From: Dama dama | Lineage: Eukaryota > Chordata > Mammalia > Artiodactyla > Cervidae | Direction of reading: 5' to 3' | Assembly: GCF_033118175.1 (NCBI RefSeq) | Contig: NC_083697.1 | Span: 20,248,001 to 20,312,000 of the forward strand | Length of the DNA: 64,000 nucleotides | Shown: piece after piece, positions 46,426 through 59,479 of the stretch | How positions within the stretch are numbered: position 1 is the first letter of the stretch | How the letters are laid out: each line of letters starts with the position of its first letter | Program-made: the position numbers and the translations under genes | The notes under the pieces: model-generated | The model's input: only the letters and a program-made list of their open reading frames with translations | Databases searched by the model: none | Told to the model about the DNA's origin: nothing

Positions 46426-46925
46426 TTCAGTTCAGTTCAGTTCAGTTGCTCAGTCGTGTCCAACTCTTTGCAACCCCATGAACTGCAGCACGCCAGGCCT
46501 CCCTGTCCATCACCAGCTCCCAAAGTTTACCCAGACTCATGTCCATTGAGTCAGTGATGCCATCTAACCATCTCATCCTCTGTTATCCCCTTCTCCTCCT
46601 GCCCTCAATCTTTCCCAGCATCCGGGTCTTTTCAAATGAGTCAGCTCTTTGCATCAGGTGGCCAAAGTATTGGAGTTTCAGCTTCAGGATCAGCTCTTCC
46701 AATGAACACCCAGGACTGATCTCCTTTAGGATGGACTGGTTGGATCTCCTTGCAGTCCAAGGGACTCTCAAGAGTCTTCTCCAGCACCACAGTTCAAAAG
46801 CATCAATTCTTTGGTGCTCAGCTTTCTGTATAGTCCAACTCTCACATCCATACATGACCACTGGAAAAACCATAGCCTTAACTAGATAGACCTTTGTTGG
46901 CAAAGTAATGTCTCTGCTTTTTAAG
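46426..46925 (-). repeat. BovB LINE 3' fragment
   Basis: Starts with the inverted tail TTCAGTTCAGTTCAGTTCAG. The minus strand keeps 106 open codons (MPTKVYLVKAMVFPVVMYG onward). TCAGGGGTTCTA occurs on both sides. Confidence 0.93.
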
Positions 46926-47212
46926 TCAGGGGTTCTAACTTGTCCTCAAAGCACACTTTGCTACCTTTTAAATAGTATTAGAGTTCTGGAGATTAACACA
47001 GCAAGTGTAATTTGCCAGAAGAGAAACAATTCTCTTTTAAAAGAGAAATTGCATTAAAAGGAGAAATGGAGTCTATGCTGTGGTGGATGAGGCAGCTGAA
47101 GGGCTCTGTTTACTTGTACAGTCAGAATGGCAAACTTCCTGAAGTCTCCAGGGATGGAATAGGGAGAAAGTCCAGCTGATGCTATGGGATGTATATGGAA
47201 ATGGCATGAAGC
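46926..47212. other. Unique sequence
   Basis: Nothing recognised. Confidence 0.5.
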
Positions 47213-47442
47213 ATGCATGCCTATATGTGTGCTAAGTTGCTTCAGTCATGTCCAGCTTCTTGTGACCCTATGGAAGGTAGCCCACCAGGCTCCTCTTTCC
47301 ATGGGATTCTCCAGGCAAGAGTACTGGAGTGGGTTGCCATTCCCTTCGCCAGGGAATCTTTTCACACCAGGAATCGAATCCATGTCTGTCTTCTGCGTTG
47401 ACATGCGGGCTCTTAACTACTAGCGCCACCTGGGAAGCCCCT
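47213..47442 (-). repeat. Bov-tA SINE
   Basis: TGCTAAGTTGCTTCAGTCAT to CACCTGGGAAGCCC, with CATGAAGC flanking duplications. Confidence 0.88.
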
Positions 47443-47719
47443 CATGAAGCGTTATGTACTTCTGATGAGGCCAGCAAATGTGAAGATTAAGATTAATTTT
47501 GCAACAAAATATTTTCAAATCTGTATATATAATTCCCACAGCCGAGAGTTATTTTTCAAAGAACCATGTGGATTTTGAAGTTAGAGACGGCCCACAAAGA
47601 AGCAGTCTGTACTGGAGAAAAGGAATGAGGGGACTCTGAAACTGTTGGAAGAGAAAAACAAAGGTACTGATATGAAGAACTGCAGTTTCATTGTATAAGT
47701 CATCCATAGGCAGTCAAGT

Positions 47720-47945
47720 GAAGCACTTGCATTTTGCAGTCAGGGTTCTTAGGTTTAAATTTCAGTTCCACTACTTGCCAGCTGAGCAGCCTTAGACAAA
47801 TCATGTCTCAGTTTCCTCATCTCTAAAGAGGGGGTAGCAATAGGACTAATCCCACAGAGTGCTAAAAGGGTCAATGGAGTCAATATTTGTAAAATATGAA
47901 GAATGTTACCTAGAATGTAAAAAGTGCTTTGTAGGTATCGGTTAC
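47720..47945 (-). repeat. MIR SINE
   Basis: CCACTACTTGCCAGCTGAGC, TCTCAGTTTCCTCATCTCTA and AAAGTGCTTTGTAGGTATCG; nearly full length. Confidence 0.8.
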
Positions 47946-48898
47946 TGTTATCAATACAATTTTCAAGAAATAAAATTTTATTTTTTAAAGGGTCACCCAG
48001 TTCCTCCTTAATCTGCTTTTCTTTGGATTTGGTTTCCTTGTTGGCTTCATTAGAGTTTATGGCTTTGAGAAAAAAATTGCTTGGCTGTGTAAAGTCTGCA
48101 CGTTCTTGATAATTTTCTCAGTATAAAGCCATGTAATAATGGGATTATCCCCTAAATAATTCTCCAGATCCACATTCAATTAAGGAATAAAATGCTCATA
48201 GAAAATTGAAATATTATGACCAGTCAGACAACTTCAGGAAGAAAGATGTGAATTTTATTTACTTTAAAAAGAACCTCTTAAACCCAGCTCACTTGGTTTA
48301 ATCAGCTGTCTGAGTTGTCAGAAAAGTGAGCCCTGGAGCAGCTAAGGGAAAGGGCGGCCATCGGATTACAGATCAGACAGAAACACCTCTGGCCCCTTAT
48401 CTTCTTCTTTGCTCTGAGACACAGGCAAAGCTCCTTATTTATTTCACACTTGCAGTGTCAAAGGCGCCTGGGGGTGGGCCTCTAGGCCGGGGATTGGCAG
48501 GCCACACTCCTGGACAGACAGAATAGAAGTCCTCCATGTGGCCGTGGGACTCAAACAGTGTGTTCAAGTCACCAGCAACCGATGGATCTTGGCAGGGATC
48601 CTGCTTCTGGCCTGGGAACAAGTACAGACTTGTGTTTCCTCCAGTGGCAAGTGGCCGTGATGAAGCAGCACTCAGATACTCACGTGCTTTGAGGGCCAAA
48701 AGGTAAAAGTGTTGTTCAGTGGGGCCAACATCCACACACCAAACCACTTAAACACAGTGACAACCCAGAGGCAAGGGGCTCTGTAGGACAAGGAGTTTAC
48801 AACAGAATCTTGCTACTTTGTCTGATGGTAGAGAAAAAAAGAAGGGTCAGAAAAGGAAAGATAGCATGCTTACTTTTGGGGTATTTACCTCTTGAGGT
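47946..48898. other. Unique sequence with an exon-like candidate
   Basis: A 102-codon minus frame (48439-48747) with no recognised homology overlaps a good splice-site pair at about 48684-48780. See findings. Confidence 0.4.
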
Positions 48899-49123
48899 CT
48901 AGCTTCTCTGGTGGCTCAGTCAGTGGTCAAGAATCCACCTGCCAATGCAGGAGATGTAGGTTCGAACCCTGGGTTGAGAAGATCCCCTGGAAAAGGAAAT
49001 GGCAACCCACTCCAGTATTCTTGCTTGGGAAATGCCATGGAGAGAAGAGCTGGCAGGCTATAGTCCATGGGGTGGCAAAGAGTTGGACACAACTGAGTAA
49101 CTAACACTTTTGCTTTCACTTTC
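48899..49123 (+). repeat. Bov-tA SINE
   Basis: Exact ACCTCTTGAGGT duplications at 48887-48898 and 49124-49135. The internal tRNA-like B-box GGTTCGAACCC is preserved. Confidence 0.93.
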
Positions 49124-49205
49124 ACCTCTTGAGGTAGGTATCCCACCACACATGCAAACCCACAGAGTCCTCAGCATGGCTCATCTTAGCTAAAAAGTCT
49201 AAAGT

Positions 49206-49665
49206 ACTGTCATACAGAGTGAAATAAGTCAGACAGAAAAAAAAAAACCCACAAATATTATAGATTAACACATATGTATGGAATCTAGAAAGATGGTACT
49301 GATGAACCTATCTGCAGGGCAGGAACAGAGACTCAGACATAGAGAACAGACTTATGGACACAGCGGGGGCACGAGTGGGTGGGACAAATCGAGAGAGTAA
49401 CATTGAAATATATACGCTACCACGTGTGAAACAGCTAGCTGGTGGGAAGTTGCCCTGTGGCACAGGGAGCTAACTCAACCCGGTGCCCCATGAAAACCCA
49501 GAGGGGTGGGATGGGGTGGAGGTGGGAGGGAGGCTCAAGGAGGGGACACACTGAAGTCTATGGCTGATTCATGTTGATGTACGGCAGAAGCCAACACAAC
49601 ACTGTAAAGCAATTATCCTCCAATTTAAAGAAACGAATTAAAAAAAAATAAACAAAAAGGCTCAA
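49206..49665 (+). mobile_element. Artiodactyl L1 3' end with poly(A)
   Basis: TACAGAGTGAAATAAGTCAG, TGGAATCTAGAAAGATGGTA, GGCTGATTCATGTTGATGTA and AAGCAATTATCCTCCAATTT, then an A-rich tail. Severely 5'-truncated. Confidence 0.88.
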
Positions 49666-50499
49666 TTAAAAACCCAGGCCCACTCTGAACCTGCATAGAA
49701 TCTGAAGGCCCTCTCTTCATCCGGCTGACTTGGAAAATGGGTACAGTTTTAGAATCTCAGGATTCTATGCTTTCTGTAAGAGTTCTGCTACTGAGTAAAA
49801 TGCCACTCAGTCTCGGAACAAATGTGCTCAGCGTGTCAATCACCTGATTTGGGGGACAACTTGATGGTTTTTAAGCCACTCCACTCACTTTCTTTGGTAG
49901 TTCCTCAAGGCGAAGAAGTCTCATTTCCTCTTTTCTATAATAAAGGGAATAGAGATCTGAGACTTGGTGTTCACTCCTTTGCTTTTAGCTAATGAAGGAC
50001 TATTTGCCAGTATAGAGTTAACAGTGACACAGAAAAAAGTTTTTTAAAAAATTAGTAAATCAGAAAAGACAAGTGAAACACACTAGTTTTTTACACAATC
50101 TATTACTGGCAAAAAATTTTTTTGTTTCCTACTGTTTCCTTAATGCTTTGTTTTAATAACTAACTTTTAGAGTTTTAAAATATAAAATGATACATACTGA
50201 CTAGTATTTGCAAACTCCTGAGTGGTAGTTAAGCATTTATTGAGTATCCGTTATATACTGTACTTCAAACTTTTGAAAGTTACCAAGAAACAGAATAGAC
50301 ATTTCCAAGCCTCAAAGATAACCTCATTGGGGAAGTAAAATGAGTGTCTAATTCAACTTACAAAAAATTCCAAAGCAACATTCTGACCCACAGGATGAGT
50401 TTACTTAAATTTAGACAAGTCAGAGAATTGATTCTATCTTTCCCACTATTATAGAAGAAAAAGTATTTCATAGTACATATTGACAAGAGGAAATAGAAG
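49666..50499. other. Unique sequence
   Basis: Nothing recognised. Confidence 0.5.
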
Positions 50500-50660
50500 A
50501 ATTGGGTTGATTATTTTATTTTTATAAGATTACAATGGGGAAGGTGGCAAGTAATATGGTGCCAATTTGAAGATAAAGAAAGTCAGAAGTTTAGTGATTT
50601 GTCCAAGTTCAAATGGCAACTCAGTAGATTATCTGCCGGAGTTAGACACAAGCTTTTAAA
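50500..50660 (+). repeat. MIR SINE fragment
   Basis: AAGATAAAGAAAGTCAGAAG, then GATTTGTCCAAGTTCAAATG. Confidence 0.55.
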
Positions 50661-51853
50661 CATTCAATACACTGGTTTTTTTCATAAGATCACTCTGTGT
50701 CCTGTATTTTGTGGGGAAGAAACCAATAAACACACCAAAAAAAAATGTATTATTTAGGTATATGGTGATACTGTGACAGAAATGTATAACCTGATTTGTT
50801 TTAAAAAGCAGACTTGATTCTTAAATTTTAAAGTGCTGAAAACACAGCAGCTATGTTTTTTCTTGGGAAAAAAAAAAGTATCCTAATTTGACCTTATTCA
50901 AGCAGTAATATAATTCCAGGGGGACCAATGAAGAGAAAGGAAAGATCTGATGAAGTCTAAGTGGTGACTGCATTTATAGATTAATCCTGACAGGGAGGAA
51001 ACACATCTCCTCCCAGGAGAGCTCAATACAGCCAACTGAGAAGTGAGGTCATTATTTATGAGCACAGTGGATTTTCTGATTACAATAAGCATTTGAATTT
51101 CTTTAAGTGAAACATTTTTTTTTAGTGGTAGTAAACTTAAAAATTAAGCACTGCACTGTCTTTTTTTTTTTTTTTTGTTATACTGGCTAAAATGCAATCC
51201 TCTCTTATTCTTTTTACTGCTTCATACAGCAATTTGTCTGCCCTGATCAAAATGGGAAAATGCTATACATTTATTTAAAAAATACTCACATACGAAAATC
51301 TGCAAGACCCCATATGGGGAAAGAATAGTATGAATGAATGGTCAGCACGATCTCCCCAGAGCAGTATCATTTCTGTCCATGTTCTACAGTGGCCTTCACA
51401 TATATTAACAGTTTCATTTGAAGCTAAGAAGTTTAGAAAACTTACCTAATTGAATCAGTGAGGATGGGGTAGGAGCAGAATAATGATTCAACTTTTATTT
51501 TTCAATCAGATGAAAAATTCTCATTCTAGGAAGACACTACCACATACCACAAAATATACCATCTACATGTATCCCCAGTGAAAGTCATTATGAAAGAGTG
51601 TTCATGAAACCACTGTGTCATGGAAGCAAAACAACTAATTTGGAACATGAGAGCCAAGTAATCAAGCTTATTTTAAAAGGGAGGGTGGCAAAATATTAAG
51701 TCATATAATATTGTGATAATATTAAGTCACAATAAATTATATTAAGGAGTCCGTCTTAATCTTAAAGGTGAGATAACAGTATTGTGGTTACTGTAAATAT
51801 AAGTTCATATCTTTTAAGGAAACACTCTGAAATATTTACAGATAAATCTATAT
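50661..51853. other. Unique AT-rich sequence
   Basis: T-run at about 51162-51177. No gene. Confidence 0.5.
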
Positions 51854-51970
51854 GAATGGCAACCCTCTCCAGTATTCCTGCCTGGAAAATCCCATGGACT
51901 GAGGAGCCTGGGAGGCTACAGTCCATGGAGTCGCAAAGAGTCGGACACAACTGAGTGACTTCAGCTCAAT
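51854..51970 (+). repeat. Bov-tA SINE, 5'-truncated
   Basis: Only the BovB-derived half: AATGGCAACCCTCTCCAGTA to GACACAACTGAGTGACTTC. Confidence 0.85.
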
Positions 51971-52188
51971 TCTATATAAATCTGAGGTGTAGGGCATGGA
52001 AGTGCAGTTCTCTCATGGAAGTGGGGATGTAAATTAGGCAAAATTGGCTATAGGTTGATAAATGTTGAGGCTGAATCAAATTACATTAGATTTTGTATAT
52101 TGCCCCCACCACTTCTGCACATATTTGAAATCTCTCTTTATAAAATTCTTTAAAGATTTTGTTTTGAGGACTGCAAAGCAAAAAGGAA

Positions 52189-52412
52189 GTCTTTCCAGGT
52201 GGCTCAGTGGTAAAGAATCCACTTGCCAATGCAGGAAATGCAGAAGCCCTGGGTTTGATCCCTCAGCTGGGAAGACCCCCTGGAGAAGGAAATGGCAACC
52301 CACTCCAGTATTCCTGCCTGGAAAATCCCATGGACAGAGGAGCCTGGTGGGCTACAGTCCATGGGGTCGCAAAGAGTCAGATATGAGTGAGCACCTGAGC
52401 ACAGAGCACAGA
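52189..52412 (+). repeat. Bov-tA SINE
   Basis: CAAAAAGGAA at 52179-52188 and 52413-52422 flanks a full-length element. Confidence 0.92.
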
Positions 52413-53194
52413 CAAAAAGGAATGGCTTTCATGACCCCTGAGAAGCAGCGAAAGACAATTCTGAAATTACTTTAATTCGGCCTAGTACCAGCTTTAGACT
52501 GGGCCAGCAAAATTGGGCTTCAGTTCCCTAATGTGGAGTAAGGCTCTGTAAAGTGAGGCTATGACTTGATCCAATTCCGTGATCAAGCCCAGGCTGTGAT
52601 CGTCCATTTGGAGTGTCTGCCTAATGAGTTACCAGTAACACACTGTATTTTTTATCACAGCTCTATTCCACCTACACACCCATCATATAAATATGTAGGG
52701 TGTGCTGTTGCATTTCTCTGTTAGTTTGTGCTTTGAAATCACATTCTAAGTTTAATATTATCTTAAGCAAAATATAAACAAAGGGGCAAATGTGGAACAT
52801 AAATAATCACACCAAATATTTCAAAGCTATTAGCACAGGTAAATGAATTCTGTCTATAAAAACACAAGAGGCTCATGCCCTATTAACACTGTCTTGGGAA
52901 CTCAGAAGCTAAACTACTGTGAGTAAATAGAGAGGCCCTGCCTGTTTTTGCCAAACTGGGTAACATGCTCCTATTCTACTTTTAGAGAATTAAGAAGTTA
53001 AGCAAAACAAAAATTCAAAACCATGGAAGAAAAAAAATCTCCAACTTCATCTGTCTTCAAAAACTTTTTAAATGTGAAAAAGTAGTTTGATTAATTGAAT
53101 GTTCAGGCATTTGAACTAAGTTAACTAATATTCTAAACCCATAGTTTGCTGACCCCAAAAGGCAGAGTGGAGAGGGAATTTTTCATTGGTTGAA
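52413..53194. other. Unique sequence
   Basis: Nothing recognised. Confidence 0.5.
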
Positions 53195-53375
53195 TGAATA
53201 CTTTCTATACTTTATGTACTATATACCTCAGACACAATCCCTTTTGATATAGGCTTTATTATTCCCACTTTAGAAATAAGAAAATTGAGGGTCATGGAGG
53301 TTAAATAATTTGTCTTAAGATCACATAAAGAATAAGGGGGCATATTCAAACTTTCAAGAAGATTTTGACCCCATG
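53195..53375 (+). repeat. MIR SINE
   Basis: TATTCCCACTTTAGAAATAAG and GGTCATGGAGGTTAAATAAT. Confidence 0.65.
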
Positions 53376-55099
53376 GGTGTTTTTAAAGCCATTTGCCATC
53401 CAGCTTACTGACATAGTCTTGAATATTTCAGAGTGTGTTAATACACAGAAAGATAGGATTAACAGTAGCCTTTCTAGGTACTCTTATCGGACTTCTAATA
53501 AAGTAATTCTATAAATATGCATGTGTGTATCACATATGTATGCTTCCATTTTACTAATGAATCAATTTCTACCCAGCCTGGTCCAGAGAAAGTTGATCAA
53601 ATTTCACAATTTTCTTTAAATACACTAGAGAGAGGCAGCTGAAAAGCCAGAGACTAATTCAGATGGTCACTCCTACTATTATCGCATTGGAAAGACAATT
53701 GCTCACAACTGAATTCTCTCTAGATTTCAACCAGCAGTAATTCAGGCCAGAACACGCTCTGCCGTCACACTATATTCTCCGAGTTCGCGGGAGTTTTGTT
53801 TCGTAAAGATAATTAAAGACATAGCAGTACCACTTGCTAGGATTCCTCTTTTTCTCTTTTACCTCTTATAAAGAAGAAACTTTAAAGATTAGATTTTTTT
53901 TCTTTTTCTAAAGCTGGGTATACCAACTGGCATCGGCTGTATTAAAATCAGGAGAAACCTCAATCAAAAAGCCCCTCGCGGAAGGCAGGCTTTCTTGTTA
54001 ATATGCACCAACATGAAAGGCTTTCTTTTCATCCTATACAACTACAGTGTGTGTAAATTGCAGGGGGCTCATTGGCATAAATCTCGGCTGCGACCTCTGA
54101 GGTAAACTGGATTTACATTACTTTCTGACAAGAATTAAATGAAGGCCTTGTGGATATATGAACAGCCTTCTAGGCTGCAACAGATGGGCCTGAATGTGCT
54201 CCCTAGGAAAACTATCAGTGACATCTGTGTCCTCCAAATTCTGGTGGTCTCAGCCAATTAACAGGGGGGAAGAAAAGGTGGGGGTGGGGAGGCCATGACA
54301 CAGCCCCCAGCCAAACTGAGGCAGAGTGTTTGTGTTTGGAGATGGGATCAGGCTGGCCCTAAGCGGTGAGGTTAGCACTTTATTGTCAGCATTCAAATGG
54401 AGAATGTGGCTTACACGCTATTTGTATACCACAGTGAGGATAATATGATTTTTCTCATTTGACCGGAGGAGATGGCCCTCTCTTGCAGCTGATATCATAT
54501 TTCAGCGCGGTCTCTTTGAGACGGGTGTTTACTGTGGTCTCTTCCGAGGCAGGCTGATGGTGTTGCTGTCTGCCAGTTAATGCGGCGCATTCACGTGTCA
54601 CGAAGCAGGTGAACTCCAAGACAAAACAGAGATCTCGCTTCAAAACGTTCTTCTTCAAAATCTATTCCTTTCCTCCTCCAAAGGAGCTTCTACTGATTTC
54701 TCAAGGAAGTGAAAAATCAAGGTTTTCTGGTTAAAAGCAAGTCAAGATAAATTACCTCACAGAACTTTCATGAAGTGATGGAAGAGTCCTTGAAAAGACA
54801 GCAAAATGAACCCTGAACCCTACTGTCTGAATTTATCGGATTTTGGCAGGCCAATCCCCCTGTGTTTAACGTGCAGGCGGAAGGAAAACTGGATGAACCT
54901 AAGCGGAGAATAAGAATCCCCTTGTACCCTCTCAGTTCCTTGGAGAGAACGGAGCAGACAACCAGGACTGGGGAGCTGGAGAGACAGCAGGGGAGACGAG
55001 TGTGAACATTTACTTGTTCAGGACCAGGAGGAATTAGGAGATGACTATTTGAGTATTCTAGATCCTGTGTCTTCCAGGTCCTAGGGCTAAGAACAGAGG
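53376..55099. other. Repeat-poor unique sequence
   Basis: No repeats recognised. Includes locally CpG-containing patches around 53750-54060 and 54460-54640. No exon claimed. Confidence 0.5.
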
Positions 55100-55270
55100 C
55101 TTGGAACCCAAAGTACCCACGTCTGGCTCCACCACTTCCTGGATATGAGTCAATGGGCAAGTTACTGAACTTCTTTGAGCCTCAGTTTCCTCATCTGTAA
55201 AGTCAAGCTAATAATTGTATCTACCTCTTAATAAAGATAAAATAACCTCACACATGGAAAATATTTCTGA
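55100..55270 (-). repeat. MIR SINE
   Basis: CAAGTTACTGAACTTCTTTG and CCTCAGTTTCCTCATCTGTA. Confidence 0.8.
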
Positions 55271-58200
55271 CATTGTTTGACAGCTATTTCTATCCTGACT
55301 TTACAGAGAAGAGTACTGAGGGCACAAGGGTAGAGTCCCAAACCTCTCAACTGATTTTTCAAAGTGAAAGGCATTATGTTCTACTGGTTTTTAGAAATTC
55401 AGGAAACTGATTTTCAAAAGAAACAATTTGTATTGCTTTTAGGAACTTTATCATGCTTTAAAATTACACATTTCTTTTAATGTGTAAGATTTTGAAATTA
55501 TGATTTGCTGAAATGAACTTATTATCAATAGCATCTAGATATCTCTGAAAATTATAAAATAGCCTTTCAAGAGGCTAATAAAATAGTATAGTTAGACACC
55601 TCCCCCAAATTTAAGCCATTTGTTTTAACTCCCTTTTCCTAGCTGTAGAAATAGAAGTGAGTGGCTTGTGCTACAGTCAACTGAGGTTATTATATGTGAC
55701 GTTTTAGAAGACAATTGTTAACTGTGATAGTTTGGATATAAACTATTCAAAGGATTTACTCCTTTGTCCATGGTGTAGTTTAAAACACAGTAATTCCATG
55801 TAACAATTGCTTAGAACAACGGCAAAAAGAGGGCAAAGAGGGTAAGTGGACCTTCTGAACAAGAGAACCAATATCTAACCATACAAGCTCATCTTCCTGT
55901 GTTTTTAAAGTCTATTTTCACTTATGGATTCTTAGCCTCTTACTTTCTGCTCTGTATGATTTTCTAATGATCCAATTATGAGAACTTGAGCAAGCTGAGC
56001 CTCAAGGATTGCTTCTAGAGAAAGCCAAATTATTGGTTCACAAAGAAGCACTTGCTCTTTCTTCTTTACTCATTTGCTGGCTTTCAAAACTCATGGACTC
56101 AGTGATGAGGATGAAGACAATTGTGGGCACAATTTTGCACAAATTGAGAGGTTTTCAAAATCTTTACTAGGCTGCAATGCCAAACATAATCCTGTCTTAT
56201 TCTGTTGGTATAATATCTTCATGTTGATCTATAGACAGCAGAGGGGCCTTTGTCTGCATAGAGATTCAGAAGAGAATTGACCCTAAACAAAAGCACCTGT
56301 TGTTTGGTTCTCGTAATAGCCTCAGAAGTGACCAGTTGGCTGCATTTTCCCCACACTCCTCCTTAGGCTTTTCCCAACACTACCATCTCACACATCATTA
56401 CTGGACGTAAAAAGAGAATAATTGAGGAGAAGATCAATAAATTTAAAAGCCCTTTAAGGAAAGACATAATGAATTTGGTACAGCACATATTTTTAGATCA
56501 AAGATGCCTTTGAAGTGACAAAACCCTAATCCATAAACTGCTGAAGCACTTCCTTTCTCTCCCAAACTGCTTGTTGTCAAATAAAATGGAAGTTAAGGAA
56601 ATTATCTTTATCTGAAAATGGCCAAAAGAAGCCATCACCTAATGACAGCCTTGTCACAAATGACAACTGGGGAAATTGTCAGGAAGGCAAGGCCTAACAA
56701 GCAGAGAAGTGGGCTTGCTGTTTGCACTAATCTGGCCATGCAGCCCCCACACACAATCCCAGTCAGCTTGCTGTGTGAAACAGCCAAGGCTTTGTCAGTG
56801 GTGGCAAGGACTGGAAAGAGTGCTCTTTCATGAATATGTATTACCACCCCTTGAAGCCTACAGAGACAAACCCTTCAAAACTGAGATATAAAACACATAC
56901 ACACTACTGAACAACAAAAACCAAGAGAATCTAAGCTATTCGGTTGAGTGTAGTGAAATGCTAGTAACTAATGAAAGATCACGCGTTGGAAATCGAGCCA
57001 CGACACCCGGTTGCATGTGTGTGCAGGGCCTTTATTTCCTAGTAATTGAGATGAAATCTTTAGGGGGCTTTCAATCTTTGGGAACACGTGTATGGATTCT
57101 GAGAGCTACACACAGTTGCATGGTTTGCAAATCACACACCTTATAATAAGTTCACCTTCCCAATGCCAGATATATTCTGAAATTCTAAATATGTGAAAAT
57201 AATTTTCATATTAACTGAGTATACATACAGTTTTAAGAAACTAATCAAATCTCACATTTGCTTCCAATGAAAGTAGTAAAAACACTATATGGAAAACTAT
57301 GATAAAGATACAGTTGTCCAATATCAAGCAGAAAGATTGTGCAGGCAAAAGGACCACAAGCAAGAAATTTTAAGGTGAAATAGGGAAAAGACCCACCCCG
57401 CAAGCCCTCTGTAATCCTAAAATAGTATTTAAAAAATAGAATTAAATGTTTTTTAAAAATTCATATTATATGTATATCCTTTTCTACAAAGATAAATTAT
57501 TTCATTTCTGGACAAAGATCTAGTAGGATGCATTTGAATGACTAAACTTTGGTTTTTCTACTGACATGGCAACTTAGTTTAAATATAAATATATGTGAAT
57601 ATATATTTAAATTCATTTTTATAGCAGCAGATGCATAGGCAGAAAAGTATAAGGTTGTTTCCCTTTTACTTGTTCTTCTGATATGATAAAGTTTGGTTTC
57701 CCACTGTGCAAGAGACAAAGCTCAGTTTTGAAGGTTTTAGATATTATGTAATGTTTGCCATAGACATTTACATTTCATTAGCATATTCTACTCCACGTGA
57801 AATCCAATGTTGAATGCTCCCAGCGCGCTAAAGCTAATCCTCTTTAAAGAGTTACAGGCTATATTACATGTGGCCACAGCAGCAGCCCTGCCATCGCTGC
57901 ATCACTTTGAAGACGATGAACAGAGTTCTCTTGTGCGTCTGTCTGTATCCAGACTCATAAACCTCTGCTTTCTGTGCTGTGAAATCCTTCTGTTTTCATC
58001 AAGGAGAATTACGAGGAGGCTGAAATCCATGTTACCACTCTGAAAGCTGGACTGTACTTGAAGAGGAGATATTATGCTGATTTCACTTTTTCCTAAGTGT
58101 CTATCCACAATCTTTTCAACTAAGATTCAAATGAACTATAGTCAAGTGTTTTTGGTCCTTTGATTAGCATCAAGTTCTAACCACATCTTTCATCTAGGGA

Positions 58201-58651
58201 ATCTGACCTTGGTTAATCAGAGGAAAGAGACTCAGTGATGCCACAGGTCTTTTTTTCTTTACCCTTATTTTTACAGGATAGCATTAAACATTTAGGTGCA
58301 GTAGTCTATAGTAGCTCACTTTCCTGTAGACAAAGATGGCTTAGCTGGTATTATTTATGCAGCAAATAGATAATCCAGTAATCCAATTTCAACAAAATAT
58401 AACAAACTAAAAGTTGTACAACATTGCAGAAAATGTAAGTCTTTAGTTAGAAACAAAGAAGCAAGTACATCCTTCTACTGAGGATACTCCCTTACTAATG
58501 CTTAAATTATACTGCAAATAAAATTGATCATATTTATTTTATTACAATTAATTTGCAAAAATGGTTTATAAGTTGTCATTTGGAAAACAATTACTTGGTA
58601 AAAATTGCTGTTGAATATGTCTAGTATACTGCTTAATGTTATTTTACTTTT
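55271..58651. other. 3.4-kb repeat-poor unique sequence
   Basis: No interspersed repeats or genes recognised on either strand. Confidence 0.5.
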
Positions 58652-58850
58652 AGTTGCTCAGGCGTGTTTGACTCTTTTCGACCCCATGAACTTTGTAGCC
58701 TGTCAAGCCTCTGCCCATGGCATTTCTCCAGGCGAGAATACTGGAGTGGGTTGCTCTATTTCCTTCTCCAGAGAATCTTCCCAACCCAGGGATGGAACAG
58801 GTTCTCCTACACTGCAGGCAGATTCAATGTCTGAGCCACCAAGGGAGCCC
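58652..58850 (-). repeat. Bov-tA SINE
   Basis: GTTGCTCAGGCGTGTTTGAC to CACCAAGGGAGCCC; diverged. Imperfect ATTTTACTTTT/AATTTACTTAA flanks. Confidence 0.85.
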
Positions 58851-58864
58851 TAATTTACTTAAGG

Positions 58865-59055
58865 TGGAACTGATCACAGAATCTGAGTTTCCCGGGAGTA
58901 AAGGCGAAAAGCGACAATATGATGAGGTTTAGATTTTTTTGGTTTCCATGCCAAATGGAAATATTTCTTTTTATTAGACTACAAAAACCTAAGCCTCATC
59001 ACAGTGTCCCTTTTCGCCTTTATTTCCAGGAAACTCAGATTCTGTGATCAGTTCC
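58865..59055. repeat. Inverted repeat with 73-bp arms
   Basis: 58865-58937 pairs with 58983-59055 without gaps at 65 of 73 positions, around a 45-bp loop. The arms share GATCACAGAATCTGAGTTTC and AAAGGCGAAAAG. I do not recognise it as a known MITE. Confidence 0.9.
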
Positions 59056-59479
59056 ATGTCAACCTTCACTTAGATAATCCATATAAACCATCTAATACAA
59101 ATCCTTCATTATTTTGTTCACATTCTTTACTGTTGCCTGAGTAGTTCTTTTTTGGTAATTTTCAAATATTTTTGAACATGTGTGCAAGTTAAATACATTT
59201 CACAATAGAGTTCCTTATTTAACTTGGCCATTTTCTTTACAAGCATGTGCCAGAAAGTCTTTACAGACCAATGGACAGAATTCAGCATCTGGAGTTATTA
59301 ATAAATGGGCCTGGATTTGTTGTATACCTGCTATGTGGCAGGGACAATTTCTTCCCTTCTGAGGTGACTGAGCTGTGAGTCAGGCAACCAATTCTTTCTC
59401 TCACTGTGGGCAACTTCAGCACTTCCATACACAAAAGAAAATTTTGCTATAAATTTTAAAGCTGTACACCTTTAATCCT
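59056..59479. other. Unique sequence
   Basis: Nothing recognised. Confidence 0.5.

Noticed and set aside
46430..46925. Open frames on both strands suggesting a gene
   Set aside because: Entirely an inverted BovB tail with target duplications.
54768..55160. 130-codon minus-strand frame
   Set aside because: Its right end is a MIR; the rest matches nothing I know and has no conserved motif.
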